DNA of 64,000 nt from Microbacterium sp. KUDC0406 (GTDB lineage: Bacteria; Actinomycetota; Actinomycetes; Actinomycetales; Microbacteriaceae). How positions within the stretch are numbered: position 1 is the stretch's first letter; each line of letters begins with the position of its first letter. The notes under the pieces are model-generated. The model was not told the origin of the DNA. It made no database searches and was given only the letters and a program-made list of their open reading frames with translations. The stretch lies in assembly GCF_021582875.1 (NCBI RefSeq), contig NZ_CP091138.1, positions 1,364,001-1,428,000 of the forward strand, written 5' to 3'. Shown piece after piece: positions 27,266-36,272 of this stretch. The position numbers were made by a program, and so were the translations under genes.

Positions 27266-28257
27266 TGCTCATCGGCGAGGTCGCCGCGCAGTCCGGCATC
27301 AGTGCGCGGATGCTGCGGCACTACGACTCCATCGGTCTGGTGTCCCCGAGCGAACGCACGGCCGGCGGATACCGCCGGTATTCCGAGGAGGACATCAGGC
27401 GACTGTTCCACGTGGAGGCGCTGCGTTCGCTCGGGCTCACCCTGCAGGAGGTCGCCGATGCCCTCGACGATCCGGCGTTCACACCCGGATCGGCCGTGGA
27501 CGGCCTCCTGGGCCGCACCCGGGAGCGGATCGAACGCGAGCATCAGCTGCTCCGACGTCTCGAACGGGTCCGGGACAGCGGTCCGGGGGCCTGGTCTGAG
27601 GTGCTCCGCATCATCGGCCTGATGCACGGTCTGGACTCAGAGGACCCGTCGGCCAGGCAGCAGGCGGTGCTCACCACTGCACCGGAGCAGCGCGATGCGG
27701 CGATGCTCGTCGACGCCGCGATCAAGGAGACCGATCCGAACGCGGCCGGAGCATTCGACTGGGCGCTGGCGCGGATCGGTGACGACGCCGTGCCCCTGCT
27801 CGCCGAGGCGCTGGGCTCCTCCGACGAGCCCCGCCGCCGGCGGGCCGCCGCGACGCTGGAGAAGATCGGTTCCGCACGCGCACTGAAGGCGCTCGGTGCC
27901 GCGTCCGCCGATCCGGTCGTGACGGCACGCGCTGCGCTCGCGAGGGGCCGTCATGGCGATGCCGGCGCCGTTCCCGCGCTCATCGGACTGATCGTCGAGG
28001 GGCGGAACGACGTCGAGGCCGCTGATGCGCTGGAGACCCTCGCCGTACAATCCGACCAGGCATCCGAGATCCTCGATGCGCTGGCAGGGCAGCTGGAGAG
28101 CTCCGCCGGCGGAGCCCGGTTGCGCTTGACATCGGCGCTCGCGGGAATCCCTGGTGAGCGGGCACGCACCATCCTCGGCGAGCTCGCTGAGGACGACGAC
28201 GAACCCGTCGCGCTGACGGCGAAGTACCTGCTCCGCATGAGGGCGTATCCGACGTGA
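27265..28257 (+). CDS. MerR-family regulator fused to HEAT repeats
   Basis: 330 residues. Residues 1-110: MerR winged helix (IGEVAAQSGISARMLRHYDS, GGYRRYSEEDIRRL) plus dimerisation coiled coil. Residues about 145-330: HEAT-type helical repeats (AFDWALARIGDDAVPLLAEAL, RRRRAAATLEKIGSARALKA, AGAVPALIGLIVEG, ALTAKYLLRM). The usual small-ligand pocket of MerR effectors is absent; a helical-repeat sensor replaces it. Coupled to a stand-alone HEAT protein and preceded by a MerR-type operator. Signal unknown. Confidence 0.85.
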   Translation: MLIGEVAAQSGISARMLRHYDSIGLVSPSERTAGGYRRYSEEDIRRLFHVEALRSLGLTLQEVADALDDPAFTPGSAVDGLLGRTRERIEREHQLLRRLERVRDSGPGAWSEVLRIIGLMHGLDSEDPSARQQAVLTTAPEQRDAAMLVDAAIKETDPNAAGAFDWALARIGDDAVPLLAEALGSSDEPRRRRAAATLEKIGSARALKALGAASADPVVTARAALARGRHGDAGAVPALIGLIVEGRNDVEAADALETLAVQSDQASEILDALAGQLESSAGGARLRLTSALAGIPGERARTILGELAEDDDEPVALTAKYLLRMRAYPT

Positions 28258-28284
28258 GCGCGCCGGCCGTCGCTCTGAACCCGG

Positions 28285-29381
28285 TCAGTCCGCGGTGAGG
28301 TGCGCACGCTGTTCGATGAGCGGGCACGCGAAGACGTCCCGCTCTCCGAGCCCGACGCGGTTGATGTATCTGATCACGATCGCGTAGGAGGCGAAAAGAC
28401 CCGTTTGCGTATAGGGGACGCCGTGCGCGCGGCAGTACTCGGCGATCACCGGCGCAGCGCGGCGTAGGTGCGGGCGGGGCATCGAGGGGAACAGGTGATG
28501 CTCGATCTGATAGTTCAACCCGCCCATAGCGACGTCAAGGAACCGGCTACCGCGGATGTTCCTGCTCATCATCACCTGCCGCCGCAGGAAGTCCAGCTTC
28601 ATGTCTCGGGGGACGACCGGCATCCCCTTGTGATTGGGGGCGAAGAGACGCCCATGTAGAACCCGAACAGTCCCAGCTGTACGGCGAGGAACGTCACGGC
28701 GATACCCGGCGACAGCACGACGAACACCAGAACCAGGTAGCCGACCATCCGCAGGGCGAGGAACGTGATCTCCACCCAGCGCCGCTCCAGGCGACCGCGG
28801 GCGAAGACCCGGCGCACGCTCGACGCGTGAAGCGAGATCCCTTCGAAGAACAGGATCGGGAAGAACAGCAGCCCCTGATGCGCACGCAGCCATGTGATCG
28901 CCGGATTGTGCTGACGGGCCGCTGTCTCAGCGGTGACGGCGATGACGGGCAGCTCGATGTCGGGATCCGATCCGAGCTTGTTGGGATTGGCATGGTGCCT
29001 TGTATGTTTGTGCTGCCACCATCCGTAGCTCATGCCCACCAGCAGGTCACCGAGGACCAGGCTGATCCAATCGTTCCAGCGGCCCGAGACGAAGATCTGT
29101 CGATGCGCGGCATCATGACCGAGAAACGCGATCTGGGTGAAGACGATGGCGAGGACCACGGCGGTGAAGAGCTGCCACCAGGTGTCCCCGATCCAGACGA
29201 AGGCGCCGAGGCAGATGGCGAGCACGAGTGGTGCGCCGATGAGTTTCGACCAGTAGTAGCCGTAGCGCCGACGCAGCAGTCCGCGGACGCGGATCTGCTG
29301 TGCCAGCACGGTGAAAGTGCTCGATCCGCGCGCCCCGCTTTCGCGAGGGCGCGTACGGATCGTCGGACGGATGCCGTCCAT
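28285..29381 (-). CDS. membrane fatty acid (acyl) desaturase, frameshifted
   Basis: Integral desaturase with three His boxes: GHDAAHRQ, HKHTRHHANPN and QIEHHLFPS. Several hydrophobic segments lie between. The frame breaks at about 28647: GFYMGVS continues as FAPNHKGMPVVPRDM in the next frame if TT becomes TTT. Restored length is 365 residues. It introduces double bonds into fatty acyl chains with O2 and an electron donor, adjusting membrane fluidity. Stands alone next to the unknown gene upstream. Confidence 0.82.
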
Positions 29382-29404
29382 GATGACTTCTCTCCGGCGT
29401 CGCC

Positions 29405-29923
29405 CTAATCGCGGACGGCGCCTCCTTCTTCCAACCAGTCCGAGATGCGCGCCTCGTCATCGGACGGAGTCTCGACGGGGCGACGGGCGAAGGTGACGGA
29501 CTCAGCGAGGGCGGCGACGGCCGCAGCTCGCTGCTGTTCGCGGTCGGAGGCGTCCTGGTACCGATGGGCCGCGATCGCCCGTTCGGCGTGAAGGGCGGCG
29601 CTGATCTCGGCGAGCCGAGTGGCGAGCACGGCGCCGAGTCCGTCCCGGAGTTCCTCCAGGTTGGTGTTCGCGATCTCCAGTCGTCGATCTGCGACATGCA
29701 GTTCGACGGTCGGGAATCCGTTCGCCGCCAGGTATGCGCGCGTCTCGCCTCCCTGGATCGCGGCGACCTCGTCGCGATCAGTCTTGCGTGTGAACACCGC
29801 TTCCACGGTGTAGCGGTCCGGTGCCTCGTCCGTCAGGAGCGTCGCGGGAAGCGAGCCGACGAGAATGGATCCGAGCCCCAGCAGTCCAGGGTCCTGCCCT
29901 GCGATCTTCACTTGTGTGTTCAT
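29405..29923 (-). CDS. protein of unknown function
   Basis: 172 residues from ATG 29923 (MNTQVKIAGQDPGLLGLGSI). The first half looks alpha/beta (YTVEAVFTRKTDRDEVAAI, NGFPTVELHVADRRL); the second half is a long helix rich in Ala/Arg/Glu (LATRLAEISAALHAERAIAA, SDREQQRAAAVAALAES). No signal peptide or known domain. Its promoter region shares a 44 bp element with the next minus-strand gene. It lies 24 bp before the desaturase gene and may be co-transcribed with it. Confidence 0.65.
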   Translation of the reverse strand: MNTQVKIAGQDPGLLGLGSILVGSLPATLLTDEAPDRYTVEAVFTRKTDRDEVAAIQGGETRAYLAANGFPTVELHVADRRLEIANTNLEELRDGLGAVLATRLAEISAALHAERAIAAHRYQDASDREQQRAAAVAALAESVTFARRPVETPSDDEARISDWLEEGGAVRD

Positions 29924-29964
29924 GAACCGACGGTACGCCTCGAACATGTGTGCGCTCACAGGTT
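29921..29964 (-). promoter_or_regulatory. duplicated upstream element, copy A
   Basis: Reads AACCTGTGAGCGC, two bases, ACATGT, six bases, CGTACCGTC, then 5 nt and ATG. Copy B at 30380-30423 has the same elements at identical spacing to its ATG. The layout looks like a -35-like and a -10-like block of a special sigma factor promoter. Confidence 0.55.
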
Positions 29965-30133
29965 GCATCGCCCTGCCGGAGCCTGTGAAGAGCCCTCACC
30001 GGATCGCGCGCGTCCCCATGGACCGTCATCACGGTGAGAGCTCTCATTCCACAATGAGCAACCAGATCCTCGCGCGGATCGGTGGCTCATTCGCGAGACT
30101 ACACCGCTCGCTGCTTCGCCGATAGTCTTCGTC

Positions 30134-30382
30134 TCAACCGCGCTCGTCCGGGCGCTGGGATGCTATGTGTTTCGGTTTCGACGCCCGGACACCATCCTCG
30201 AGATCCGCACGCGCCGAGGTCCCCGCGGTCGCCGAGTACGTATGCCAGTGCAACCCCACAGCGCGATCCCAGCTGGTGTCCCCTTCGCTCGGGGCACGCG
30301 GACGGCGCTTTGCGCCGCCGTCACTCCTGTGTGCGGTCGCTTCGCGGTCGGCATTCTCATCGGGCGAACTCTTGCTGGTCAT
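30134..30382 (-). CDS. small hydrophilic protein, hypothetical
   Basis: 82 residues from ATG 30382 (MTSKSSPDENADREATAHRS), highly charged and apparently disordered, no domain. The main support that it is expressed is the upstream element shared with the neighbouring gene at the same distance from the start codon. An extension to 30511 exists but would read through that element. Confidence 0.4.
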   Translation of the reverse strand: MTSKSSPDENADREATAHRSDGGAKRRPRAPSEGDTSWDRAVGLHWHTYSATAGTSARADLEDGVRASKPKHIASQRPDERG

Positions 30383-30423
30383 TTCCTGACCGTACGCGCC
30401 CGACATGTACGCGCTCACAGGTT
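30380..30423 (-). promoter_or_regulatory. duplicated upstream element, copy B
   Basis: Reads AACCTGTGAGCGC, two bases, ACATGT, six bases, CGTACGGTC, then 5 nt and ATG at 30382. The first 13 bases are identical to copy A, and the ACATGT and CGTAC blocks are conserved at identical positions. Confidence 0.55.
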
Positions 30424-30541
30424 CGAGGACGATGCCCGCAACTTCCCGCAGGAGCTCCCGTCCCAAGCAGACGGAGACGCACTTGCTGTGAATGTGTCCG
30501 GTTCTCGCCATTCGCCTTGGATGACGCGTACGGTGAGGATC

Positions 30542-30706
30542 ATGTGGACAGTACTCGTGATCCTGCTTGTGGTCTGGGTGGTGCTGTCAGTCGTCGGATT
30601 CGCGTTCCAGGGTCTCCTGTGGCTGGCCATCATCGGAATCGTGCTCTTCGTCGGCACCCTCATCTTCGGATTCTTCCGGCAACGGGCCAAGCGTACGGCC
30701 GCCTGA
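30542..30706 (+). CDS. small membrane protein
   Basis: 54 residues (MWTVLVILLVVWVVLSVVGF) with two hydrophobic helices and a basic tail RQRAKRTAA. GTGAGG lies just upstream. Resembles short Microbacteriaceae hydrophobic proteins without known function. It overlaps, antisense, the 3' end of the lipid kinase gene. Confidence 0.5.
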   Translation: MWTVLVILLVVWVVLSVVGFAFQGLLWLAIIGIVLFVGTLIFGFFRQRAKRTAA

Positions 30707-31681
30707 GTCTCGTCCGGCTGCACCTGCCGGAGTGCAGATGTCGAGCGTTGCTGCTCTGAGAGCGATCCGCGCCCGCTTGACCAGCCCGAAACCATCTCCG
30801 TCCAGCTCGATTCCGCGCGGAGTCTCGAAGCGGGCGTCGAACCTCGTGCCCTGCGCATACACCAGCGCCTTCAGATCAGGTGCAAGCCGGAGCATGCTCC
30901 GGCCGAATCGGGATCGATGGGCGAGGCCCTGAAATGTCAGACGGGTCCCGATGCTGGCCCATCCCAGTCGCCCCTTCGGACGGAGCATCACCACGTCCAG
31001 CAGTCCGTCATCGACCTTCGCATTCGGGATCAGCAGCATGTTGCCGGTGAGGGTCCCGCAATTTCCGACGATCACCGTGTGCGCACGCGCCGATCGGGTG
31101 CGGCCCCCGTCGATGCGGTAGTCCAGATGGAACAGACGATTCGCGATGACCGACCGGGCGATAGGTGCCACATACGCCATCCAGCCCAGGCGCTTCTTCG
31201 CCAGCGCGCTCGTGTTCTCGGCCATCTCCGCGTCCAGCCCGATGCCGGCCATCACCAGGAACAGGTGGGTGCGCCGTTCTCCGGACTCGTTCTCGAGCTC
31301 GGCGACACCGACATCCACTGCTCTGGTCACCCCCGAGAACGCCGCGGCGATCGCGCGATCGACATCGTTCAACGGAAGACCGAGGTTTCGGGCCAGGAGG
31401 TTCCCGGTCCCGGCGGGCAGCAGCGCGATCGGCGTACCGCTCCCCTGCGCCGCCTCCGCGCCCGTTCGCACGGTGCCGTCCCCGCCGGCGATGATCATCA
31501 CTGCGGGTTCACCCGCAAGCGCCTCTTCGGCTGCCCGCAGCCCGGAGTCCTCACCGCTCGTCTCGTACCAGCGCGATGTATCCCACCCGTGCGCGTGCTC
31601 CTGCTCAGCGACGGCGCGCCGGACGCGCTCAAGCGGCACCTTGACCGGGTTGTAGACGACCGCCGCATGCTGTGTCCGCAC
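30587..31681 (-). CDS. diacylglycerol kinase-family lipid kinase
   Basis: Starts with GTG 31681 (VRTQHAAVVYNPVKVPLERV); a -10 box TAGGCT ends 6 nt before it, so the mRNA is probably leaderless. DAGK catalytic domain: IIAGGDGTVRTGAEAA, PAGTGNLLARNLGLPL; C-terminal domain GNCGTLTGNMLLIPNAKVDDG and ELDGDGFG. Phosphorylates a lipid such as diacylglycerol or sphingoid base. The last about 50 residues (from RAATLDIC) are acidic, unusual for the family, and antisense to the small membrane gene, so a stop may have been lost. Confidence 0.85.
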   Translation of the reverse strand: MRTQHAAVVYNPVKVPLERVRRAVAEQEHAHGWDTSRWYETSGEDSGLRAAEEALAGEPAVMIIAGGDGTVRTGAEAAQGSGTPIALLPAGTGNLLARNLGLPLNDVDRAIAAAFSGVTRAVDVGVAELENESGERRTHLFLVMAGIGLDAEMAENTSALAKKRLGWMAYVAPIARSVIANRLFHLDYRIDGGRTRSARAHTVIVGNCGTLTGNMLLIPNAKVDDGLLDVVMLRPKGRLGWASIGTRLTFQGLAHRSRFGRSMLRLAPDLKALVYAQGTRFDARFETPRGIELDGDGFGLVKRARIALRAATLDICTPAGAAGRDSGGRTLGPLPEESEDEGADEEHDSDDGQPQETLERESDD

Positions 31682-31765
31682 ACCTCGAGCCTAAGCGCAG
31701 GATGACAGCCGGCGGCGACGCGCACCGGTTCCAAGTTTCCGTCGGATGAGTTGTCCACAGACGCA

Positions 31766-31809
31766 AGAAGGCCCGCCTCCCCAGTGTTCACTAGGGAGGC
31801 GGGCCTCTT
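31766..31809 (-). terminator. terminator downstream of tmRNA
   Basis: GGCCCGCCTCCC and GGGAGGCGGGCC pair perfectly (12 bp, loop of 12 bases). On the minus strand the stem is followed by TTCTT, about 20 nt after the tmRNA 3' end. Confidence 0.7.
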
Positions 31810-31829
31810 CATGATGCGACAGCGGTCAG

Positions 31830-32196
31830 TGGAGCTGGGGGGAATCGAACCCCCGTCCGACGCTGAGTCTCCACGCCTTCTCCGGGCGCAGTCTGTGCAG
31901 ACGTTCTGCTCGGCTCCGACCTTTGTCACAGACACCTAAGTCGACAAGCCCAGCCTGGGAAGAGTCCCGTGCGACGTCCAGACGCCATCGCACAGCAAGA
32001 TTCCTAGATGACGCCAGGATCCGTATCGGAATCACATACGGTCTGACGGACTATCGGGCTCGCTTACGCAGCGAGGGCGAAGTCAGTGCGCTTTGCATTG
32101 GCACTTATTGTTTTGCAGGGAGCGTTCACGAGATAACCCTGCATCCTCGGCCCGCTTCTCGTGGATTCACAGGCGCCGTCGAAACCGATCAGCCCC
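31830..32196 (-). ncRNA. ssrA: transfer-messenger RNA
   Basis: About 367 nt. The 5' end GGGGCTGATCGGTTTCGAC pairs with the 3' acceptor GTTCGATTCCCCCCAGCTCCA-type end (T-arm GGTTCGATTCC). The tag frame after AATAAGT encodes ANAKRTDFALAA then TAA, a typical actinobacterial degradation tag. Several pseudoknot-forming segments follow (for example GCGAGCCCGATAGTCCG). It rescues stalled ribosomes with SmpB. CCA is not encoded. Confidence 0.95.
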
Positions 32197-32323
32197 GTGG
32201 ACCTTCTTGCGAAGGAGCCGCTGTCGCACTGTTGATTTACCACCTCGGATGCATCGCAGCCGAGCACTACAGACTACAACGGATACCGGGCCCGCGCCGT
32301 TCCGCATGCCGGTCCGTGTGCCG

Positions 32324-32329
32324 TAGAGT
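32324..32329 (+). promoter_or_regulatory. -10 box of the SIMPL gene, leaderless
   Basis: TAGAGT ends 7 nt before the ATG at 32337 with only CCCCCTC between, leaving no room for a ribosome binding site. Confidence 0.5.
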
Positions 32330-32336
32330 CCCCCTC

Positions 32337-32999
32337 ATGAGCGATGTCATCATCACCGTACGGGGCGAGAACGAGGCGCGCATCGCGCCGGAGCGCGCCG
32401 TGATCCAACTCACGATCCGCGCCGAGGGGCCCGAGCGGGCCTCCGCCGTCGACGAGGCCACCCGCCTCGCCGAGCCCGTGCGGCAGAGCATCGTCGACCG
32501 CAAGGACGACGGTGCCGTCGTGGAGTGGTCGAGCACGCGGATGACGGTGCACGCGGAGCGCCCGTGGAACAACGAGGGCAAACGCCTCGCGCCGGTCTAT
32601 CACGCCGCGATCTCGTTCACGGTGACGTTCCCCGAGGCGGCGGAGCTCTCGCTCTGGGTGTCGGATGTCGCAGTGCGCGACGGCGTCGAGATCGGCGGCG
32701 TCGACTGGCAGCTCACCCCTCAGACCAGGGCACGCACCGAGCGGGACGTCGCCGCCGAGGCGGTGTCCGTCGCGGTCGCACGCGCCGAGGCCTACGCCGC
32801 AGCCCTCGGCCTGCACACCGTGCAGCCCGTGGAGATCGCCGACCTCGGTCTCATCTCCCGGCACGAGTCGGCCGCCCCTCCCCAGGGCAAGATGATGATG
32901 CGCGCGGTGGCGTTCGACTCCGCTGCTCCCGGCATGGTGTTCGAGGCCGAGGACATCGTCGTGTCCGCGACCGTCGAGGCCCGTTTCAGCGCGAGCTGA
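32337..32999 (+). CDS. SIMPL-domain (DUF541) protein
   Basis: 220 residues. Opens MSDVIITVRGENEARIAPER, with PVYHAAISFTVTF in the middle and VARAEAYAAALGLHTVQPVEI and a C-terminal beta segment, as in DUF541/SIMPL proteins. No signal peptide, so cytosolic here, unlike many family members. Function in this group is unsettled. Its last 14 bases overlap convergently with hflX. Confidence 0.82.
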   Translation: MSDVIITVRGENEARIAPERAVIQLTIRAEGPERASAVDEATRLAEPVRQSIVDRKDDGAVVEWSSTRMTVHAERPWNNEGKRLAPVYHAAISFTVTFPEAAELSLWVSDVAVRDGVEIGGVDWQLTPQTRARTERDVAAEAVSVAVARAEAYAAALGLHTVQPVEIADLGLISRHESAAPPQGKMMMRAVAFDSAAPGMVFEAEDIVVSATVEARFSAS

Positions 33000-34502
33000 C
33001 TGTGAACGGCGCGAGTTCGGCTGCGAGGCGCTCGGAGACGTGCGCGTGGATCGCGGTGCCGTTCTCCTCGTGCTCCGCCGAGATCAGCACGCCGTTCTCA
33101 TGCACGGCCGAGACCAGGTCTCCGCGGTCGTAGGGCACGAGGGCCCGCACCTCGACGGCCGGCATCGGCAGCGCCTCGTCGATGGCCGCGCGCAGTTCCT
33201 CGATGCCCTCTCCGGTGCGGGACGACGCGAAGTGCGCTCCGGGCACGAGTCCGCGCAGCACGAGCCGCTCGTCCTCTGTCAGCAGGTCGGCCTTGTTGAA
33301 CACGACGATCTCGGGGATGCCGCGCGCACCCAGGTCGCCCATCACATCCCGTACGGTCTGCAGCTGCGCCGAGGGATCGGGATGCGAGCCGTCCACAACG
33401 TGCACGATCACGTCGGACTCGGCGACCTCTTCGAGCGTGGAGCGGAAGGCCTCGACGAGCTGATGCGGCAGGTTGCGCACGAAGCCGACCGTGTCGGTCA
33501 GCGTGTACACGCGGCCGTCGGCGGTCTCGGAACGCCGCACCGTGGCATCCAGAGTCGCGAACAGCGCGTTCTCGACCAGCACACCGGCGCTCGTGAGCGC
33601 GTTCAGCAGACTCGACTTGCCCGCGTTCGTGTACCCGGCGATCGCGACCGACGGGATCGCATTGCGATGCCGCTCAGCACGCTTCGCCTCGCGCGCGGGC
33701 GCGAAGTCGCGGATCTGCTTGCGCAGCAGCGCCATCTTGGTGCGGATGCGGCGGCGGTCCAGTTCGATCTTGGTCTCACCGGGTCCGCGCGATCCCATAC
33801 CCGCACCGCCGGCGCCGACCTGTCCACCGGCCTGACGGCTCATCGACTCGCCCCAGCCGCGCAGGCGCGGCAGCAGGTACTCGAGCTGCGCGAGCTCGAC
33901 CTGCGCCTTGCCCTCGCGGCTCTTCGCGTGCTGGCTGAAGATGTCCAGGATGACGGTGGTGCGGTCGATCACCTTGACCTTGACCACGTCCTCCAGGGCG
34001 CGCCGCTGGCTTGCGGCGAGTTCCGTGTCGGCGATGACCGTGTCGGCGCCGACTGCGCGCACGATGTCTCGCAGCTCCTCGGCCTTGCCCCGGCCGAGGT
34101 AGGTGGCGGGATCCGGATGCGGGCGACGCTGCAGCAGCCCGTCGAGGACTACGGCGCCCGCCGGTCTCGGCCAGGGCGGCGAGTTCGCGCAGCGAGTTCT
34201 CCGCGTCGTCCTGGGCGCCCTGCGGGTACACGCCGACCAGCACCACGTTCTCGAGCCGCAGCTGCCGGTACTCGACCTCGGTGACGTCCTCGAGTTCGGT
34301 CGACAGCCCGGCCACACGCCGCAGCGCATGCCGGTCCTCGAGGTCCCACTGGTCGCCGTCCGCCGGAGCCGTACCCGGCTGTCGCAGCATCCTGCAGCGC
34401 CTGGGCGCCGCCGAAGACGATCGGCTCGATCCGCGGCTCCGCGTTCGCGAGCACCCGGTCCAGGGAGTCCTGCGTGTTGTCTTCGTTGTTGGGGTTCGTC
34501 AT
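32986..34502 (-). CDS. hflX: ribosome-associated GTPase HflX with two frameshifts
   Basis: Starts MTNPNNEDNTQDSLDRVLAN at 34502. HflX N-domain: YLGRGKAEELRDIV and DTVIADTELAASQ; helical linker with the Gly-rich AGGQVGAGGAGMGSRGPGE; G domain: GYTNAGKSSLLNAL, DTVGFVRNLP, FNKADLL. HflX splits stalled 70S ribosomes. Breaks are needed near 34388 (DAAT to QPGTAPADGD) and near 34165 (LAET to AGAVVLDGLL); both look like one extra base (or two missing), unlike most other breaks here. About 505 residues. Confidence 0.85.
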
Positions 34503-34561
34503 CCGGTCCGGATTCCTGCTTTCTCGATAAGAGCGTCTTAACCCTAGCCCGCTGCGTCCGC

Positions 34562-34567
34562 TACGCT
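34562..34567 (+). promoter_or_regulatory. -10 box of the methyltransferase gene, leaderless
   Basis: TACGCT ends 6 nt before the ATG at 34574; no ribosome binding site fits in between. Confidence 0.5.
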
Positions 34568-34573
34568 CGCGGT

Positions 34574-35218
34574 ATGGGGTCCGACCATTACTTCACCGCG
34601 ACCCCGGCCAGTGCGGAGAACCTGCGGAACATCCGCGTCACCCTCGCCGGCCGTGACCTCGAAGTCACGACCGCCGGCGGTGTCTTCAGTCCCGACCGCC
34701 TTGATGCCGGAACCGCTGTGCTGTTCGCCAACATGCCGCCGCTGCCGCCGGGCGGGGAATTCCTCGACCTCGGATGCGGATGGGGTCCGATCAGCCTGAC
34801 CATGGCACTGTCTGCACCGCACGCCACCGTGTGGGCGGTCGATGTCAACGAGCGCGCCCTCGATCTGACGCGCCGCAATGCAAAGGCACTCGGCCTCACC
34901 AATGTCAACGCCGTACTGCCCGACGATGTTCCCGACGACGTGGTGTTCCGCACCATCCGATCGAATCCGCCCATCCGCGTCGGCAAGAACGAGCTGCACG
35001 GCATGCTCGAGCGGTGGATCCCCCGGCTCGACGAGCGCAGCGACGCCTGGCTGGTCGTGCAGCGCAATCTCGGCGCCGACTCGCTGCAGCGCTGGATCGA
35101 TGCGACCTTCACCCCGGGCTACAGCGTGTTCCGTGCGGCCACCGGCAAGGGTTACCGCGTGCTGAAGGTGCGCAAGCACGGCACCCCGCCGACCGAACCT
35201 GTCGCTCTGCCGTCCTGA
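34574..35218 (+). CDS. class I SAM-dependent methyltransferase, RsmC/RlmG-like
   Basis: 214 residues. Opens [21 protein letters not shown]-binding motif [30 protein letters not shown]; catalytic [13 protein letters not shown] (the NPP motif of N2-guanine or N6-adenine RNA methyltransferases). The MTS domain family to which RsmC belongs methylates guanines in rRNA. Exact target unknown. Confidence 0.85.
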   Translation: MGSDHYFTATPASAENLRNIRVTLAGRDLEVTTAGGVFSPDRLDAGTAVLFANMPPLPPGGEFLDLGCGWGPISLTMALSAPHATVWAVDVNERALDLTRRNAKALGLTNVNAVLPDDVPDDVVFRTIRSNPPIRVGKNELHGMLERWIPRLDERSDAWLVVQRNLGADSLQRWIDATFTPGYSVFRAATGKGYRVLKVRKHGTPPTEPVALPS

Positions 35219-35280
35219 CGCCGGCCGAGACGGCGCCGGACCGCTCGTTCCGGCGAGCATCTGCGAAGCCGGCGACGAAC

Positions 35281-35345
35281 CACCCACACGCACACGAGAC
35301 GTCCGTGCCGTGCGCGCGGCTCCCGCAGAGGTGGGTGTCTCGTGC
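35281..35345. terminator. possible terminator between convergent genes
   Basis: CACCCAC (35281-35287) can pair with GTGGGTG (35331-35337) and CACGAGAC (35293-35300) with GTCTCGTG (35337-35344). The pairs are offset, so the fold is uncertain. Confidence 0.3.
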
Positions 35346-35365
35346 CGGACGGGGTGGAGCGCGTC

Positions 35366-36237
35366 TCAGGCCAGGTCGATCTCGCCGGTGTAGACCAGCT
35401 GCGCCGGACCCGAGAGGGCGACGTGCTCGCCGTCCTCGGCCGGGAACATGCGCACGCCGAGCGTTCCGCCCGGAACCTCGACGCGCCAGTTCGACGGCGC
35501 CTTCTCCCCGCCCAGTACCGCACGGCGAGGGCGGTCGCAGCGACCCCGGTGCCGCAGCTGAGTGTCTCGCCGACACCGCGTTCGTGCACACGCATCCGGA
35601 CGTGACCTACGCCGTCACGTACCAGCGGCTCGCCCGGAACGACGAACTCGACGTTCGCGCCCTCGGAGGGCGCGGGGTCGAGGATCGGCCCGACGTGCAG
35701 GTCGAGCCCGACCAGTTCCTGCTCGGATGCCAGTGCGACCACGACGTGGGGGTTGCCGACGTCGATGCCGGTGCCCGGACGCGGAACTGCGAGGCCGCGT
35801 GCCTTCACGAGCGGCTCGCCGCCGGCGAGCCGCCAGCGGCCGAGGTCGACCTGGTAACCGGTCTCGCTGCGCATCACGTCGCGGACGCCCGCGCGGGTTC
35901 CGATCGGCAGCGTCGAACCCGGCTCGAGGGTCGCGAGCCCGGCACGCACCAGGTAGTGCGCGAAGACCCGGATGCCGTTGCCGCACATCTCGGCGACCGA
36001 GCCGTCGGCGTTGCGGTAGTCCATGAACCACTCCGCGTTCGGCTCTTCCGCGAGTGCGGCGGCGCCGTCGGAGAGCGCGGAGGACCGCACGACGCGCAGC
36101 ACGCCGTCGGCGCCGATGCCGAAGTTGCGGTCGCACAGCACGGCGACCTGCTCGGCGCTCAGCTCGAGTTCGCCGTCGGGGTCGGCGATGATGACGAAGT
36201 CGTTGCCGGTGCCGTGCCCCTTGGTGAATGCGACCAT
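35366..36237 (-). CDS. dapF: diaminopimelate epimerase, frameshift near the C-terminus
   Basis: Begins [20 protein letters not shown] at 36237, 6 nt after a -10 box. Catalytic Cys 1 in [13 protein letters not shown] and Cys 2 in [13 protein letters not shown]. The frame breaks at about 35508 (four G, five expected): [20 protein letters not shown], then [14 protein letters not shown] ending at 35366. 290 residues when joined. Converts LL- to meso-diaminopimelate for lysine and peptidoglycan, so the gene should be intact in the cell. Confidence 0.9.
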
Positions 36238-36243
36238 GCCCTC

Positions 36244-36249
36244 AGTCTA
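36244..36249 (-). promoter_or_regulatory. -10 box of dapF, leaderless
   Basis: TAGACT on the minus strand ends 6 nt before the dapF ATG (36237). Confidence 0.5.
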
Positions 36250-36272
36250 TTCAGCGGCGGAAGGCGCCTCGT

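Noticed and set aside
30167..30541. Longer plus-strand protein ending in the small membrane protein
   Set aside because: The extension is basic, Pro/Arg-rich and without domain; only the final 54 hydrophobic residues look real.
34103..34573. Longer start for the methyltransferase, extending over the hflX 5' end
   Set aside because: The conserved protein begins MGSDHYF at 34574, right after a -10 box, and the extension is antisense to hflX.
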